The position numbers were made by a program, and so were the translations under genes. 64,000 bases of DNA from Polaromonas sp. OV174 (GTDB lineage Bacteria > Pseudomonadota > Gammaproteobacteria > Burkholderiales > Burkholderiaceae_C): contig NZ_FOKZ01000003.1 in the NCBI RefSeq assembly GCF_900112285.1, forward strand, positions 186,001-250,000, written 5' to 3'. Below are positions 18,527-29,501 of this stretch, in pieces. Position 1 is the stretch's first letter. The number at the start of each line of letters is the position of its first letter. The notes under the pieces are model-generated. The model searched no databases and was not told the origin of the DNA. It worked only from the letters and a program-made list of their open reading frames with translations.

Positions 18527-19825
18527 TCAATTTCTCTGCTGGTTTTTTAGCTTCAGTTCGTTCAACTTATCCGCAATCCGTATCTCCAGGCCACGGTTGA
18601 CGGGCCGGTAAAAAGCCGGTGCAGCCATGCCTTCGGGAAAATAATTTTCACCGGCGGCAAAGCCATCCTCCTCGTCGTGTGCATAGCGGTAGTGCTTGCC
18701 GTAATCGAGCTCCTTCATGAGCTTGGTCGGGGCATTGCGCAGATGCAGCGGCACCGGACGCGTGCCGTCTTTCTTGATGAAAGCCTTGACCTCATTGAAG
18801 GCTTTGTACACCGCATTCGACTTGGGCGCCACTGCCAGATAAACCACGCACTGGGCCAGCGCCAGCTCGCCTTCCGGCGAACCAAGGCGCTCATAGACCT
18901 CGGCGGCATCCAGCGCCAGCCGCAAGGCGCGCGGATCAGCCAGGCCTATGTCTTCGCTGGCCATGCGCACCAGGCGGCGCGCCATGTAGCGCGGCTCCGC
19001 ACCACCATCGAGCATGCGCATGAACCAGTACAGTGCGGCGTCGGGATCGGAGCCGCGCACGGATTTATGCAGCGCCGAAATGGTGTCGTAAAACTGCTCG
19101 CCGCCCTTGTCGTAGCGGCGCAGGCGCTCGCCCAGCACCTTGAGCAGCCAGGCATCGCTGACCTCGCTGATGCTCTCGGCCCTGGCCGCCACACTGAGGG
19201 ATTCCAGGGTGTTGAGCAGGCGCCTGGCATCGCCATCGGCGTAGGCCACCAGCCGCTCTACGGCCTCATTTGCTATGTTTTCAATAGCTGGCAGCGCCCG
19301 CTCAGCAAGGACCCTGGCCACGATTTTCTTGAGATCGGGCTCGTCAAGCGGCTGCAGCACATAAACCACGGCGCGCGACAGCAAGGCCGAATTCACCTCG
19401 AACGAGGGGTTTTCCGTGGTGGCGCCAATAAAGGTGAACAGACCGCTTTCCACATGCGGCAAGAAGGCATCCTGCTGGCTTTTGTTGAAGCGGTGCACCT
19501 CATCGACAAAGACAATGGTGCGCTTGCCGCCCTGCCCTTGCCAGATGCTGGCCTGCTCGACCGCCTCGCGAATCTCCTTGACGCCGCCCAGCACCGCCGA
19601 AATGGTGATGAAATGCGCCTCGAAACTGCTGGCCATCAGCCGCGCGATGGTGGTTTTACCAACACCGGGCGGGCCCCACAGAATGCAGCTGTGCGGCTGG
19701 CCGGACTCGAAGGCAATGCGCAGCGGCATGCCCTGACCCAGCAAATGCTGCTGGCCAATGACTTCACCAAGATTTTTGGGACGCAGGCGCTCGGCCAGAG
19801 GAGGATGGGAAGAAGAAGTCGCCAT
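18527..19825 (-). CDS. rarA: Replication-associated recombination ATPase RarA
   Basis: RarA (MgsA) is a clamp-loader-like AAA+ ATPase acting at stalled replication forks. The 432-residue product has Walker A GPPGVGKTT at 51-59, Walker B DEVH at 108-111, sensor 1 IGATTENPS and the C-terminal tetramer domain with GSDPDAALYWFMRML. Residues about 169-184, between the AAA core and the lid, are encoded by a copy of the dispersed repeat; this region varies in length among RarA proteins. The gene is divergent from the LysE-type exporter gene. Confidence 0.95.
   Translation of the reverse strand: MATSSSHPPLAERLRPKNLGEVIGQQHLLGQGMPLRIAFESGQPHSCILWGPPGVGKTTIARLMASSFEAHFITISAVLGGVKEIREAVEQASIWQGQGGKRTIVFVDEVHRFNKSQQDAFLPHVESGLFTFIGATTENPSFEVNSALLSRAVVYVLQPLDEPDLKKIVARVLAERALPAIENIANEAVERLVAYADGDARRLLNTLESLSVAARAESISEVSDAWLLKVLGERLRRYDKGGEQFYDTISALHKSVRGSDPDAALYWFMRMLDGGAEPRYMARRLVRMASEDIGLADPRALRLALDAAEVYERLGSPEGELALAQCVVYLAVAPKSNAVYKAFNEVKAFIKKDGTRPVPLHLRNAPTKLMKELDYGKHYRYAHDEEDGFAAGENYFPEGMAAPAFYRPVNRGLEIRIADKLNELKLKNQQRN
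19272..19319 (+). repeat. Dispersed palindromic repeat, copy I, inside rarA
   Basis: GCTATGTTTTCAATAGCTGG then CAGCGCCCG, a spacer and a weakened right module ending CCTGGCC. It runs antisense to rarA and is read in frame as part of the segment ERALPAIENIAN (about residues 172-183). Confidence 0.6.
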
Positions 19826-19954
19826 TAATTTTTAGTGCGGTGCCGCCATGCGGCACGGAAGTTCGCTGGCGCATCGTCGCCAAGTTTATCGGACGCGGCC
19901 CGGGCTTACCGGATAATTTGGGCCCTCACCCCCGCATAGGCCTCAAGGATTTTC

Positions 19955-20566
19955 GTGAAACTTTATCTGCTCTTCGTCGTTGTGGCGACCGCCACCGTAC
20001 TCAGCCCCGGCCCTGGCGTTGTCATGACGCTGACCAATGCACTTCGCTACGGCATGCGCGGCACCTTTGGCGGCATTCTGGGCATAGCCACCGGCGCCCT
20101 GATCGTGGCCGCCATTTCAGCCACCAGCCTGGGCGTTTTGCTGGCCACGTCAGCGCTGGCATTCACCGCGCTCAAGCTGCTGGGCGGCGCCTACCTGGTC
20201 TACCTCGGGATTCGGCTGTGGCGCGCGCCGCCGCTGAAATTGTCGGCAGAAGCGGCGCACGAAGCGAATTTCGGCAAACGCTTTCTCGAGGGCCTGTCCC
20301 TGCAGCTGACCAACCCCAAGGCGATCTTTTTCTTTCTCTCGGTATTTCCGCAATTTATCGCTCATGAGGCGAATTACGCGAGCCAATTCATGGCGCTGGT
20401 GCTGACCTACAGCGCCCTGGTCGTGATCATTCACTGCGTCTACGCCTTTTTCGCCAAAAAGGCCAAGAACTGGCTGACTTCAGAGCGAGGCGGCCGCAGC
20501 GTCAACAAGGCCGCCGCCGCCATGTTTTTGTGCTTCGGCGCTGCCCTGGCGACGGCGAGCCGCTGA
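19955..20566 (+). CDS. LysE/RhtB-family amino acid exporter
   Basis: This is a 203-residue membrane protein with about six hydrophobic segments. The family signature is near its N terminus: LSPGPGVVMTLTNALRYGMR (the SPGP motif at about 17-20), followed by GILGIATGALI. The central LTNPKAIFFFLSVFPQF is also diagnostic. Members export basic or neutral amino acids or homoserine lactone; this one's substrate is unknown. The start is GTG at 19955 with AAGGAT upstream, in about 130 bp of sequence shared with the divergent rarA promoter. Confidence 0.92.
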   Translation: MKLYLLFVVVATATVLSPGPGVVMTLTNALRYGMRGTFGGILGIATGALIVAAISATSLGVLLATSALAFTALKLLGGAYLVYLGIRLWRAPPLKLSAEAAHEANFGKRFLEGLSLQLTNPKAIFFFLSVFPQFIAHEANYASQFMALVLTYSALVVIIHCVYAFFAKKAKNWLTSERGGRSVNKAAAAMFLCFGAALATASR

Positions 20567-20571
20567 GACTC

Positions 20572-21216
20572 TTACTGCCGAATGACATCCGCCCCTTTGG
20601 GCGGCGTGAAACGGAAAGTGTCTGGCGGCAGGCTGGGGTTGACCTCGACCTTGCTAAAGCTCAGCAGTGAGCGCTGACCGAAGCTGTCCAGAATTTCCAG
20701 TGCCGCCAGACTGGCCGGCTTCTCGCCAGCCAGAAAGCCCACGCGGACGGACTGCAACTGACCATCCTTGGTTTTGGGCGTTGCCAGCACCCATTGCAAG
20801 CCATCCTTGTCAGGCGCGGCCGTCAGCGTGAAATCGGCCTGCAGGGCGCGCAGATCGGGCGCAGCGGCAATCAGGGCGGCAGGCGTCGAGCCCAGCGCGC
20901 TGGCCTGCTTGCGCGCGGTGACCTGATTCAAGTCGGTGTCATACAGCCACAGCGTCTGGCCGTCGGCCACTATGCTTTGCTCGAATGGTTTTTTGTAGAT
21001 GAACTTGAAGCGATTGGGGCGGGAGAACTCGAAGGTACCGCTGGAAGTCTTGCTGCGCGCCGCCTGGCCTTCCCTGGTTGGCGCAGTCACCACCTGGCTG
21101 AATTCGGCACGGCCGCTATGCACCGTCTTGACGAATGCTTCAAGGCTTTCAAGGCCATCAGCCCAGGCAGAATGGGCGGATACAGCTATCAAGACTGCAG
21201 CAAAGAGATTTCTCAT
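20572..21216 (-). CDS. lolA: Outer membrane lipoprotein carrier protein LolA
   Basis: LolA takes lipoproteins from the LolCDE complex across the periplasm to LolB. The 214-residue product has a signal peptide of about 18 residues (ending AHSAWA), then EAFVKTVHSGRAEFSQVV. The conserved segments SSGTFEFSRPNRFKF and IVADGQTLWLYDTDLNQVT follow. The start is taken as ATG 21216, eight bases after GGAG; a GTG at 21225 would overlap the ftsK stop. The ftsK-lolA order is the common arrangement and implies one operon, together with a conserved downstream partner (often rarA) that here lies just beyond the LysE gene. Confidence 0.94.
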   Translation of the reverse strand: MRNLFAAVLIAVSAHSAWADGLESLEAFVKTVHSGRAEFSQVVTAPTREGQAARSKTSSGTFEFSRPNRFKFIYKKPFEQSIVADGQTLWLYDTDLNQVTARKQASALGSTPAALIAAAPDLRALQADFTLTAAPDKDGLQWVLATPKTKDGQLQSVRVGFLAGEKPASLAALEILDSFGQRSLLSFSKVEVNPSLPPDTFRFTPPKGADVIRQ

Positions 21217-21221
21217 CAGAC

Positions 21222-23558
<2,337 letters not shown>

Positions 23559-23631
23559 GGGCCGTCTCAGAGCTTACCGCAGTTGAGTCAGGCCCGAATC
23601 GCGTGCGAGCGCAAACTGTAAGCGCGCGCCT

Positions 23632-24309
23632 TCAGCTCAGTGTGTGCAAATGGTCGTTTACCAGCAGGGATCCGTCGTCACGCACTTCAATGAATCCGCG
23701 CTCTTCCAGGTCTTTCATGACCCGGCTGACCATCTCGCGTGAAGCCCCTACCATTTTGGCCAGGTCCTGACGCGAGACCTTGTCGCGAATCACGGCCTTG
23801 CCATCGGCGTTTTCCCCGGCAAACTCCAGCAACACCCTGGCCACGCGGCCATAAACGTCCATCAGCGCCAGCGATTCAATTTTGCGATCCGCATGGCGCA
23901 GGCGCCGCACCAGCCCCTTCAGCACCGCATACGCCATGGAGCCGTTCTCGGGCAGGCAGCGTTCAAACTCTGGCCGGCCGAGTATCAAGGCATCAGTCTG
24001 TATCTCTGCGAGCACCGTGGCGGAATGGGGTTCGTTGTCGATCAGGCTCATCTCGCCTACATAGTCGCCAGGACGCATGGTGGCCAGAATCACTTCACGG
24101 CCGCGAATATCGGTACTAACGACACGCGCCCGACCGGTCAGAATAATGGACAAGGCATTTGATTTCTTGCCCTGCTCCACGATAGGTTCACCCCGTTTGA
24201 AACGACGCTTGACCACGGCATCTGCCACGGATGCGGCCTGAGTGGCCGTTAACATGGAAAAAAGAGGCACCCGGCGAATCAATTCCAGGTTGGACACCAT
24301 GGTTGTCAT
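23632..24309 (-). CDS. Crp/Fnr family transcriptional regulator
   Basis: The 225-residue product has a cyclic nucleotide-binding-type domain (about 15-125; GEPIVEQGKKSNALSIILTG and RPGDYVGEMSLIDNEPHSAT). A C-terminal winged helix follows, with the recognition helix ASREMVSRVMKDLEERG. It lacks the N-terminal Cys cluster of Fnr. The RPGDYVGEMSLI segment resembles the cAMP pocket of Crp, but the ligand is not certain. Start ATG 24309 follows AAGAAAG; ATG 24300 and TTG 24324 are alternatives. It is divergent from trxB and lies next to ftsK. Confidence 0.9.
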   Translation of the reverse strand: MTTMVSNLELIRRVPLFSMLTATQAASVADAVVKRRFKRGEPIVEQGKKSNALSIILTGRARVVSTDIRGREVILATMRPGDYVGEMSLIDNEPHSATVLAEIQTDALILGRPEFERCLPENGSMAYAVLKGLVRRLRHADRKIESLALMDVYGRVARVLLEFAGENADGKAVIRDKVSRQDLAKMVGASREMVSRVMKDLEERGFIEVRDDGSLLVNDHLHTLS

Positions 24310-24438
24310 ATCAACTTTCTTCAAACCTCACAACCGCTCGCAAATGGCATGAGTTCTTACAATGACCGTTAGTCCGCAACAAAACAAATGCCGCAAATCT
24401 TACCTTTAGTGGCACTTGAGCGACCTGACTCTACCTGA

Positions 24439-25413
<975 letters not shown>

Positions 25414-25484
25414 AAATCGCAGCATCTCAAGAGGCGTCGTGGCGCGCCTCTGCAGGCATTCACGAGGCTGGCCAAGTCGTATTT

Positions 25485-25512
25485 TTGAAATTTTTTGTTT
25501 TCGGGCTATAAT
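25485..25512 (+). promoter_or_regulatory. Sigma-70 promoter of rpmB-rpmG
   Basis: TTGAAA at 25485-25490 and a perfect TATAAT at 25507-25512 are separated by 16 bp. It lies about 95 bp upstream of the rpmB start, and a G+C-rich discriminator follows, as expected for a ribosomal protein operon. Confidence 0.82.
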
Positions 25513-25606
25513 TTGCGGCTTAGCTGAGCATTCGTAGGGTCTGTCCAGCACGGATCCAGTCAGTTTTTCAGCATCCTATTTCTAATTTTTTACGGAGAGT
25601 GCGCTC

Positions 25607-25840
25607 ATGGCACGCGTCTGTCAGGTAACGGGCAAAGGCCCGATGGTGGGAAACAATGTTTCTCACGCAAACAACAAAACCAAGCGTCGGTTCATGCCCA
25701 ACCTGCAGTACCGTCGTATCTGGGTCGAGAGCGAAAACCGCTGGGTGCGCTTGCGCATTACCGCAGCCGGCCTGCGCTTGATCGATAAAAACGGCATCGA
25801 TGCGGTCCTGGTGGACCTTCGTGCCCGCGGCGAAGTTTAA
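25607..25840 (+). CDS. rpmB: 50S ribosomal protein L28
   Basis: This 77-residue basic protein begins [20 protein letters not shown], the typical bacterial L28 N terminus, and contains the conserved segment [15 protein letters not shown]. It has no zinc-binding Cys cluster. GGAGAG precedes the ATG. It is followed by rpmG after 11 bp, the standard rpmBG operon. Confidence 0.98.
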   Translation: MARVCQVTGKGPMVGNNVSHANNKTKRRFMPNLQYRRIWVESENRWVRLRITAAGLRLIDKNGIDAVLVDLRARGEV

Positions 25841-25851
25841 GGAGAACCAAC

Positions 25852-26019
25852 ATGGCTAAAGGCGGACGCGAAAAAATCAAGCTGGAATCCACGGCTGGTA
25901 CCGGTCACTTCTATACGACCGACAAAAACAAGAAAACCACGCCTGACAAAATGCTGATCATGAAATTTGATCCAAAAGCACGCAAGCACGTGGAATACAA
26001 AGAGATCAAACTGAAGTAA
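25852..26019 (+). CDS. rpmG: 50S ribosomal protein L33
   Basis: This is a 55-residue protein starting [20 protein letters not shown] and ending [16 protein letters not shown], the classic L33 pattern. It lacks the CxxC pairs, so it is the zinc-independent form. AAGGAGAACC lies just before the ATG, close behind the rpmB stop. Confidence 0.98.
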   Translation: MAKGGREKIKLESTAGTGHFYTTDKNKKTTPDKMLIMKFDPKARKHVEYKEIKLK

Positions 26020-26058
26020 TTCAGCCTGACTCCGGCAACGCTTTGGCGTTGCCCCAAA

Positions 26059-26087
26059 AAACCCGCTGTACCCCAGCGGGTTTTTTT
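26059..26087 (+). terminator. Terminator of rpmB-rpmG
   Basis: AAACCCGCTG pairs with CAGCGGGTTT around TACCC and runs into a seven-T tract. It lies 40 bp after the rpmG stop. Confidence 0.95.
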
Positions 26088-26344
26088 ATGCCTGCTGCTG
26101 GCGAATGGCGCACGCTTATGCCTTGCCGCAGCCCAAGTCCAGACGCAACCCCCTTGCCCCACCCCTACCAATGCCAAACCGCCGCCAAGCCTCTCTACAG
26201 CAACCGGAGACTTGAAAGCCCTCCTCGCGTTACCAGGCACGCAGAGCTCGTCGAGTCTCGATCCAACCCTGGCCACAGAAAAGCAGCAAGACCAATTTCA
26301 AGGTGCTTCAAGTGGCCGCCAATACCATGACAGAGCCAGCCAAC
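26088..26344. other. Intergenic stretch without recognised content
   Basis: Together with the two flanking terminators this forms the 387 bp gap between rpmG and the desaturase gene. Open frames exist on both strands, but they have no ribosome binding site, no family resemblance and unconvincing codon use. I see no repeat copy and no promoter boxes. Confidence 0.5.
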
Positions 26345-26383
26345 AAAAAAGCCACCTCAGCGGCGTACCGCTGAGGTGGCTTT
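26345..26383 (-). terminator. Terminator of the desaturase gene
   Basis: A perfect 13 bp stem GCCACCTCAGCGG / CCGCTGAGGTGGC with loop CGTA is followed, on the minus strand, by a run of six T. It begins about 25 bp after the desaturase stop. Confidence 0.93.
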
Positions 26384-26406
26384 AAAGATGGATTGTTCAG
26401 TACAGA

Positions 26407-27606
26407 TCAGCTGCGAGCAGCGCGCAACTTCATAGAGAACTCGCGCAGTGCGGCAATACCGCTTTCTTCGGCGCGGTGGCACCAGGCCTGCAGGTCAGAC
26501 GCCAGTTGCTCGCGCGATGCCGACTTGCTTAGCCACATCTGGCGCAACTCTTCGCGCATGACGACCATTTTGTCCAGCACCGGATGCTCAGCCCTGGCCT
26601 GAGCCAGATGCGGCTTGGCCACTGCGGGCACCTTGTCATCATCGCGGTGCAACCAGCGATTGGCGGCACGCAACACAGACACGTCGGCTTTCTTGGCCTC
26701 CAGCAGCGCAAGCTCTGCCTTGCCAACACGCCGCAGCTCGCGGGCAAAGCCAGCCATCACCTCGTAACGGTGAGCGATCAGCGCTTCCAGCGTTCTCTCA
26801 TCAGCCACAGGCTGAATGGCACCCAGCCGCAACCTTGGCGGCACCTTCTTGACAGAAGCCAGGCCCACAGCCTGCATGGCGCGGATATAAAGCCAGCCGA
26901 TGTCAAACTCATAAGGCTTGACCGAGAACTTGGCCGATGTGGGATAGGTGTGGTGGTTGTTATGCAGCTCTTCGCCGCCAATCACAATGCCCCAGGGCGA
27001 AATGTTGGTACTGGCATCAGGTGCTTCAAAGTTGCGATAGCCCCAGTAGTGGCCAATGCCATTGATGATGCCGGCCGCAGTCACGGGAATCCAGACCATC
27101 TGAACCGCCCAGACGGCCAAGCCAGCCACGCCGAACAAAGCCAGATTGATGATCATCATCAAGCCAACGCCTTGCCAGCTGTAGCGCGTATACACATTGC
27201 GTTCGACCCAGTCATTGGGCGTGCCATGACCGAATTTGCTCAAGGTTTCCTTGTTTTTGGTCTCGGCGCGATAGAGCTCAGCACCGGTCCAGAACACGGT
27301 TTTGATGCCATGCGCCTGGGGGCTGTGCGGATCTTCCATGGTTTCGCACTTGGCGTGGTGCTTGCGATGCACGGCCACCCATTCCTTGGTGACCTGGCCA
27401 GTTCCCAGCCAGAGCCAGAAGCGGAAAAAATGTGAAGGAATGGCGTGCAAGTCCATGGCGCGGTGCGCCTGATGGCGGTGCAAGTAAAGCGTCACGCTGA
27501 CAATCGTGATGTGCGTAGTCACCAGGGTGTACAGCACAATTTGCCACCAGCTGGCAGCAACCAAGCCATGAGCCAGCCAGTCTAGGGCGGCATCAAAAAA
27601 GATCAT
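26407..27606 (-). CDS. Fatty acid desaturase (acyl-lipid or acyl-CoA delta-9 type)
   Basis: This membrane di-iron enzyme puts a double bond into acyl chains. The three histidine boxes are complete: HRHQAH at 43-48, HRKHH at 80-84 and HNNHH at 215-219. Hydrophobic segments lie at about 15-40, 60-75 and 145-185. The core ends near residue 290 and is followed by about 110 residues of charged helical sequence, which is longer than usual and of unknown role. It has its own terminator. It probably adjusts membrane fluidity; regulation is not visible. Confidence 0.9.
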   Translation of the reverse strand: MIFFDAALDWLAHGLVAASWWQIVLYTLVTTHITIVSVTLYLHRHQAHRAMDLHAIPSHFFRFWLWLGTGQVTKEWVAVHRKHHAKCETMEDPHSPQAHGIKTVFWTGAELYRAETKNKETLSKFGHGTPNDWVERNVYTRYSWQGVGLMMIINLALFGVAGLAVWAVQMVWIPVTAAGIINGIGHYWGYRNFEAPDASTNISPWGIVIGGEELHNNHHTYPTSAKFSVKPYEFDIGWLYIRAMQAVGLASVKKVPPRLRLGAIQPVADERTLEALIAHRYEVMAGFARELRRVGKAELALLEAKKADVSVLRAANRWLHRDDDKVPAVAKPHLAQARAEHPVLDKMVVMREELRQMWLSKSASREQLASDLQAWCHRAEESGIAALREFSMKLRAARS

Positions 27607-27805
27607 AAAAGTCCTTTAAACAATCTGCACCAGCCACCGATTCAAAAGGCGTCTCCATAGGCTGCACCAGACAACCCCTAATTATAAGTCGATCATCCCC
27701 AAACACCAAATATTCGGGGATGTAACCGTGATGACGAAAAACTCGAAAATCTTGACATCAATCAAGCAACGTCGGTCTATTTGTAGCTAACTGTCACCAA
27801 AAATC

Positions 27806-29059
27806 TCATGCCTTTTGCCAAACCGCTGCAAAAAACCCATCCGTCTGGTGCAGGTATGGCCAGAGCCGGAGGTAGGGTCCGCGGCAAAGCTTTTCGGCAT
27901 GTTCTACCCCTAGATGGGTCAACAAAGGCCCCGCTTCAAGGACGTTGAACTCTTTATTTGCCGCACCAAAGGCCTCGGCAATGGCCTCATTTTCCTGGCG
28001 CAAAATACTGCAAGTGGCATAAACCAGCCGCCCGCCCGGCTTGAGCAGGCGTGCCGCGCTTTGCAAAATGGCCGTCTGCTTGACCACCAGCTCTTCAATC
28101 GCCTTGGGGTTTTGCCGCCATTTCAGATCGGGATTGCGCCGCAAGGTGCCCAAACCCGAGCAAGGCGCGTCCACCAGCACCCGGTCTATCTTGCCAGCCA
28201 AGCGCTTGATACGGTCGTCGCGCTCATGGGCAATGGCGACCGGATGAACGTTGGACAGACCGCTGCGCGCCAGCCGCGGCTTGAGCGCCGCCAGCCGGTG
28301 GCCAGAGGTGTCAAAGGCGTACAGACGACCGGTATTGCGCATGGATGCGCCCAGGGCTAGCGTCTTGCCGCCCGCGCCGGCACAAAAATCCACCACCATT
28401 TCGCCGCGCTTGGCATCGACCAGCAGGGCCAACAGCTGCGAACCTTCATCCTGCACCTCGATGGCGCCGCGCGTGAAGGCGTCCAGCTTGCCCAGCTGCG
28501 ACTTATCGGCCAGCCGCAAGCCCCAGGGTGAATACGGTGTTGCTACAGTTTTAAGAGCAAAACGCGTAAGCTCCTTCTGGATTTCAGCCCGTTTATCCTT
28601 CAAGGTATTGACGCGAAGATCGAGTCCGGCGGTGGCATTGAGACTTTCCACCAGCGGCCAGAAATCATCGCCCAGCTGTTCCTTGAGCGGCTCGACCAGC
28701 CACTGCGGCAGGTTGTGGCGGTGCAACTCCATCAAATCCGCAGGCTTGACCTGGTCGCAACGGCCCAGCCAGTCTTCTTCCTGGTCGGTCAAGGCCCCCA
28801 AGAGGAAGTCACGAGGCCCGGCAAAACCCAGAATCGCCAGCCGGCGCTCGGGCGCGCCACTGCCGTGCTGAGCCAGATAGGTATAGAGATTCTTTTTGCG
28901 CAGCACGCCATAAATCGTTTCGGCAACGGTGCCGCGCTCGCGCGGACCCAGGCGCATGTCGCGAAAATAGCGTGAAACCACCATGTCGGCGGGATGGTCA
29001 AATTTAAGAACCTGCTTGAGCAGCTCGGAACAACAATCGAGTAAGGCGTTAGGATGCAT
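27806..29059 (-). CDS. RsmB/NOP-family rRNA cytosine-C5 methyltransferase
   Basis: This is a SAM-dependent RNA m5C methyltransferase of 417 residues. An N-terminal NusB-like helical region (about 1-140) precedes the catalytic domain. That domain holds the SAM motif VDFCAGAGGKTLALGA, the motif IV cysteine in DAPCSGLGTLRRNPD and the catalytic cysteine in VYATCSILRQENE. The likely target is 16S rRNA C967 if it is true RsmB, but betaproteobacteria usually carry several paralogs. ATG at 29059 is chosen because AGGGG lies just upstream. It is divergent from the DUF1653 gene, with 55 bp between the starts. Confidence 0.88.
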   Translation of the reverse strand: MHPNALLDCCSELLKQVLKFDHPADMVVSRYFRDMRLGPRERGTVAETIYGVLRKKNLYTYLAQHGSGAPERRLAILGFAGPRDFLLGALTDQEEDWLGRCDQVKPADLMELHRHNLPQWLVEPLKEQLGDDFWPLVESLNATAGLDLRVNTLKDKRAEIQKELTRFALKTVATPYSPWGLRLADKSQLGKLDAFTRGAIEVQDEGSQLLALLVDAKRGEMVVDFCAGAGGKTLALGASMRNTGRLYAFDTSGHRLAALKPRLARSGLSNVHPVAIAHERDDRIKRLAGKIDRVLVDAPCSGLGTLRRNPDLKWRQNPKAIEELVVKQTAILQSAARLLKPGGRLVYATCSILRQENEAIAEAFGAANKEFNVLEAGPLLTHLGVEHAEKLCRGPYLRLWPYLHQTDGFFAAVWQKA

Positions 29060-29114
29060 AGCCCCTATTGTCCCACTGCCGCCCTTTGGCAGCTTTCTTC
29101 GGCCTTGATTGACC

Positions 29115-29363
29115 ATGCCAGACCTGCTTCCCCCACTGATAGAAACCCCGCCCGGCCTGTACCGTCACTACAAAGGCATGCTTTATGAAGTGGTGGGCAC
29201 GGTGCGCCACAGTGAAAACCTTGAACCCATGACCTTGTACCGGGCGCTCTACGGCGAGCGAGGACTGTGGGTGCGGCCGGCCGCCATGTTCAATGAAGAA
29301 GTGGTGATTGAGGGCCTGCGCCAGCCGCGTTTCGCGAAACAAGCCGACTCAGTGCCGGAGTAA
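29115..29363 (+). CDS. DUF1653 domain-containing protein
   Basis: This small 82-residue protein has the DUF1653 core: GLYRHYKGMLYEVVGTVRHS, then PMTLYRALYGERGLWVRP and the ending MFNEEV. The domain is widespread and its biochemical role is not established. ATG at 29115 is the likely start. The gene stands between the divergent methyltransferase gene and prfC; about 140 bp containing an inverted repeat separate it from prfC. Confidence 0.88.
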   Translation: MPDLLPPLIETPPGLYRHYKGMLYEVVGTVRHSENLEPMTLYRALYGERGLWVRPAAMFNEEVVIEGLRQPRFAKQADSVPE

Positions 29364-29393
29364 CTTGGATGCAGCGGCCACAGCGCCGGGCCG

Positions 29394-29420
29394 CCCCAAG
29401 CAAGGCCAACCCCCTTGGGG
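29394..29420. repeat. Inverted repeat CCCCAAG...CTTGGGG upstream of prfC
   Basis: CCCCAAG (29394-29400) pairs with CTTGGGG (29414-29420) around a 13 nt loop; flanking GC bases can extend the stem. I recall similar stretches in other Comamonadaceae intergenic regions, but this is memory, not a search. It occurs once in this window. Confidence 0.5.
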
Positions 29421-29501
29421 CAGCGCATTAAACGCAGTGTTCTCCAAAAGCGGCGTAGCCAAAAGCGTGGGGGTATGTCATGTCACCGATAATCGTGGGT
29501 T

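Noticed and set aside
26043-26330. Possible small genes on both strands behind rpmG
   Set aside because: They start inside or next to the rpmG terminator, have no ribosome binding site and no family resemblance.
28535-28580. GCTACAGTTTTAAGAGC in the RsmB-like gene as a repeat copy
   Set aside because: The following residues VATPYSPWGLRL look native to the family and the downstream modules do not match well enough.
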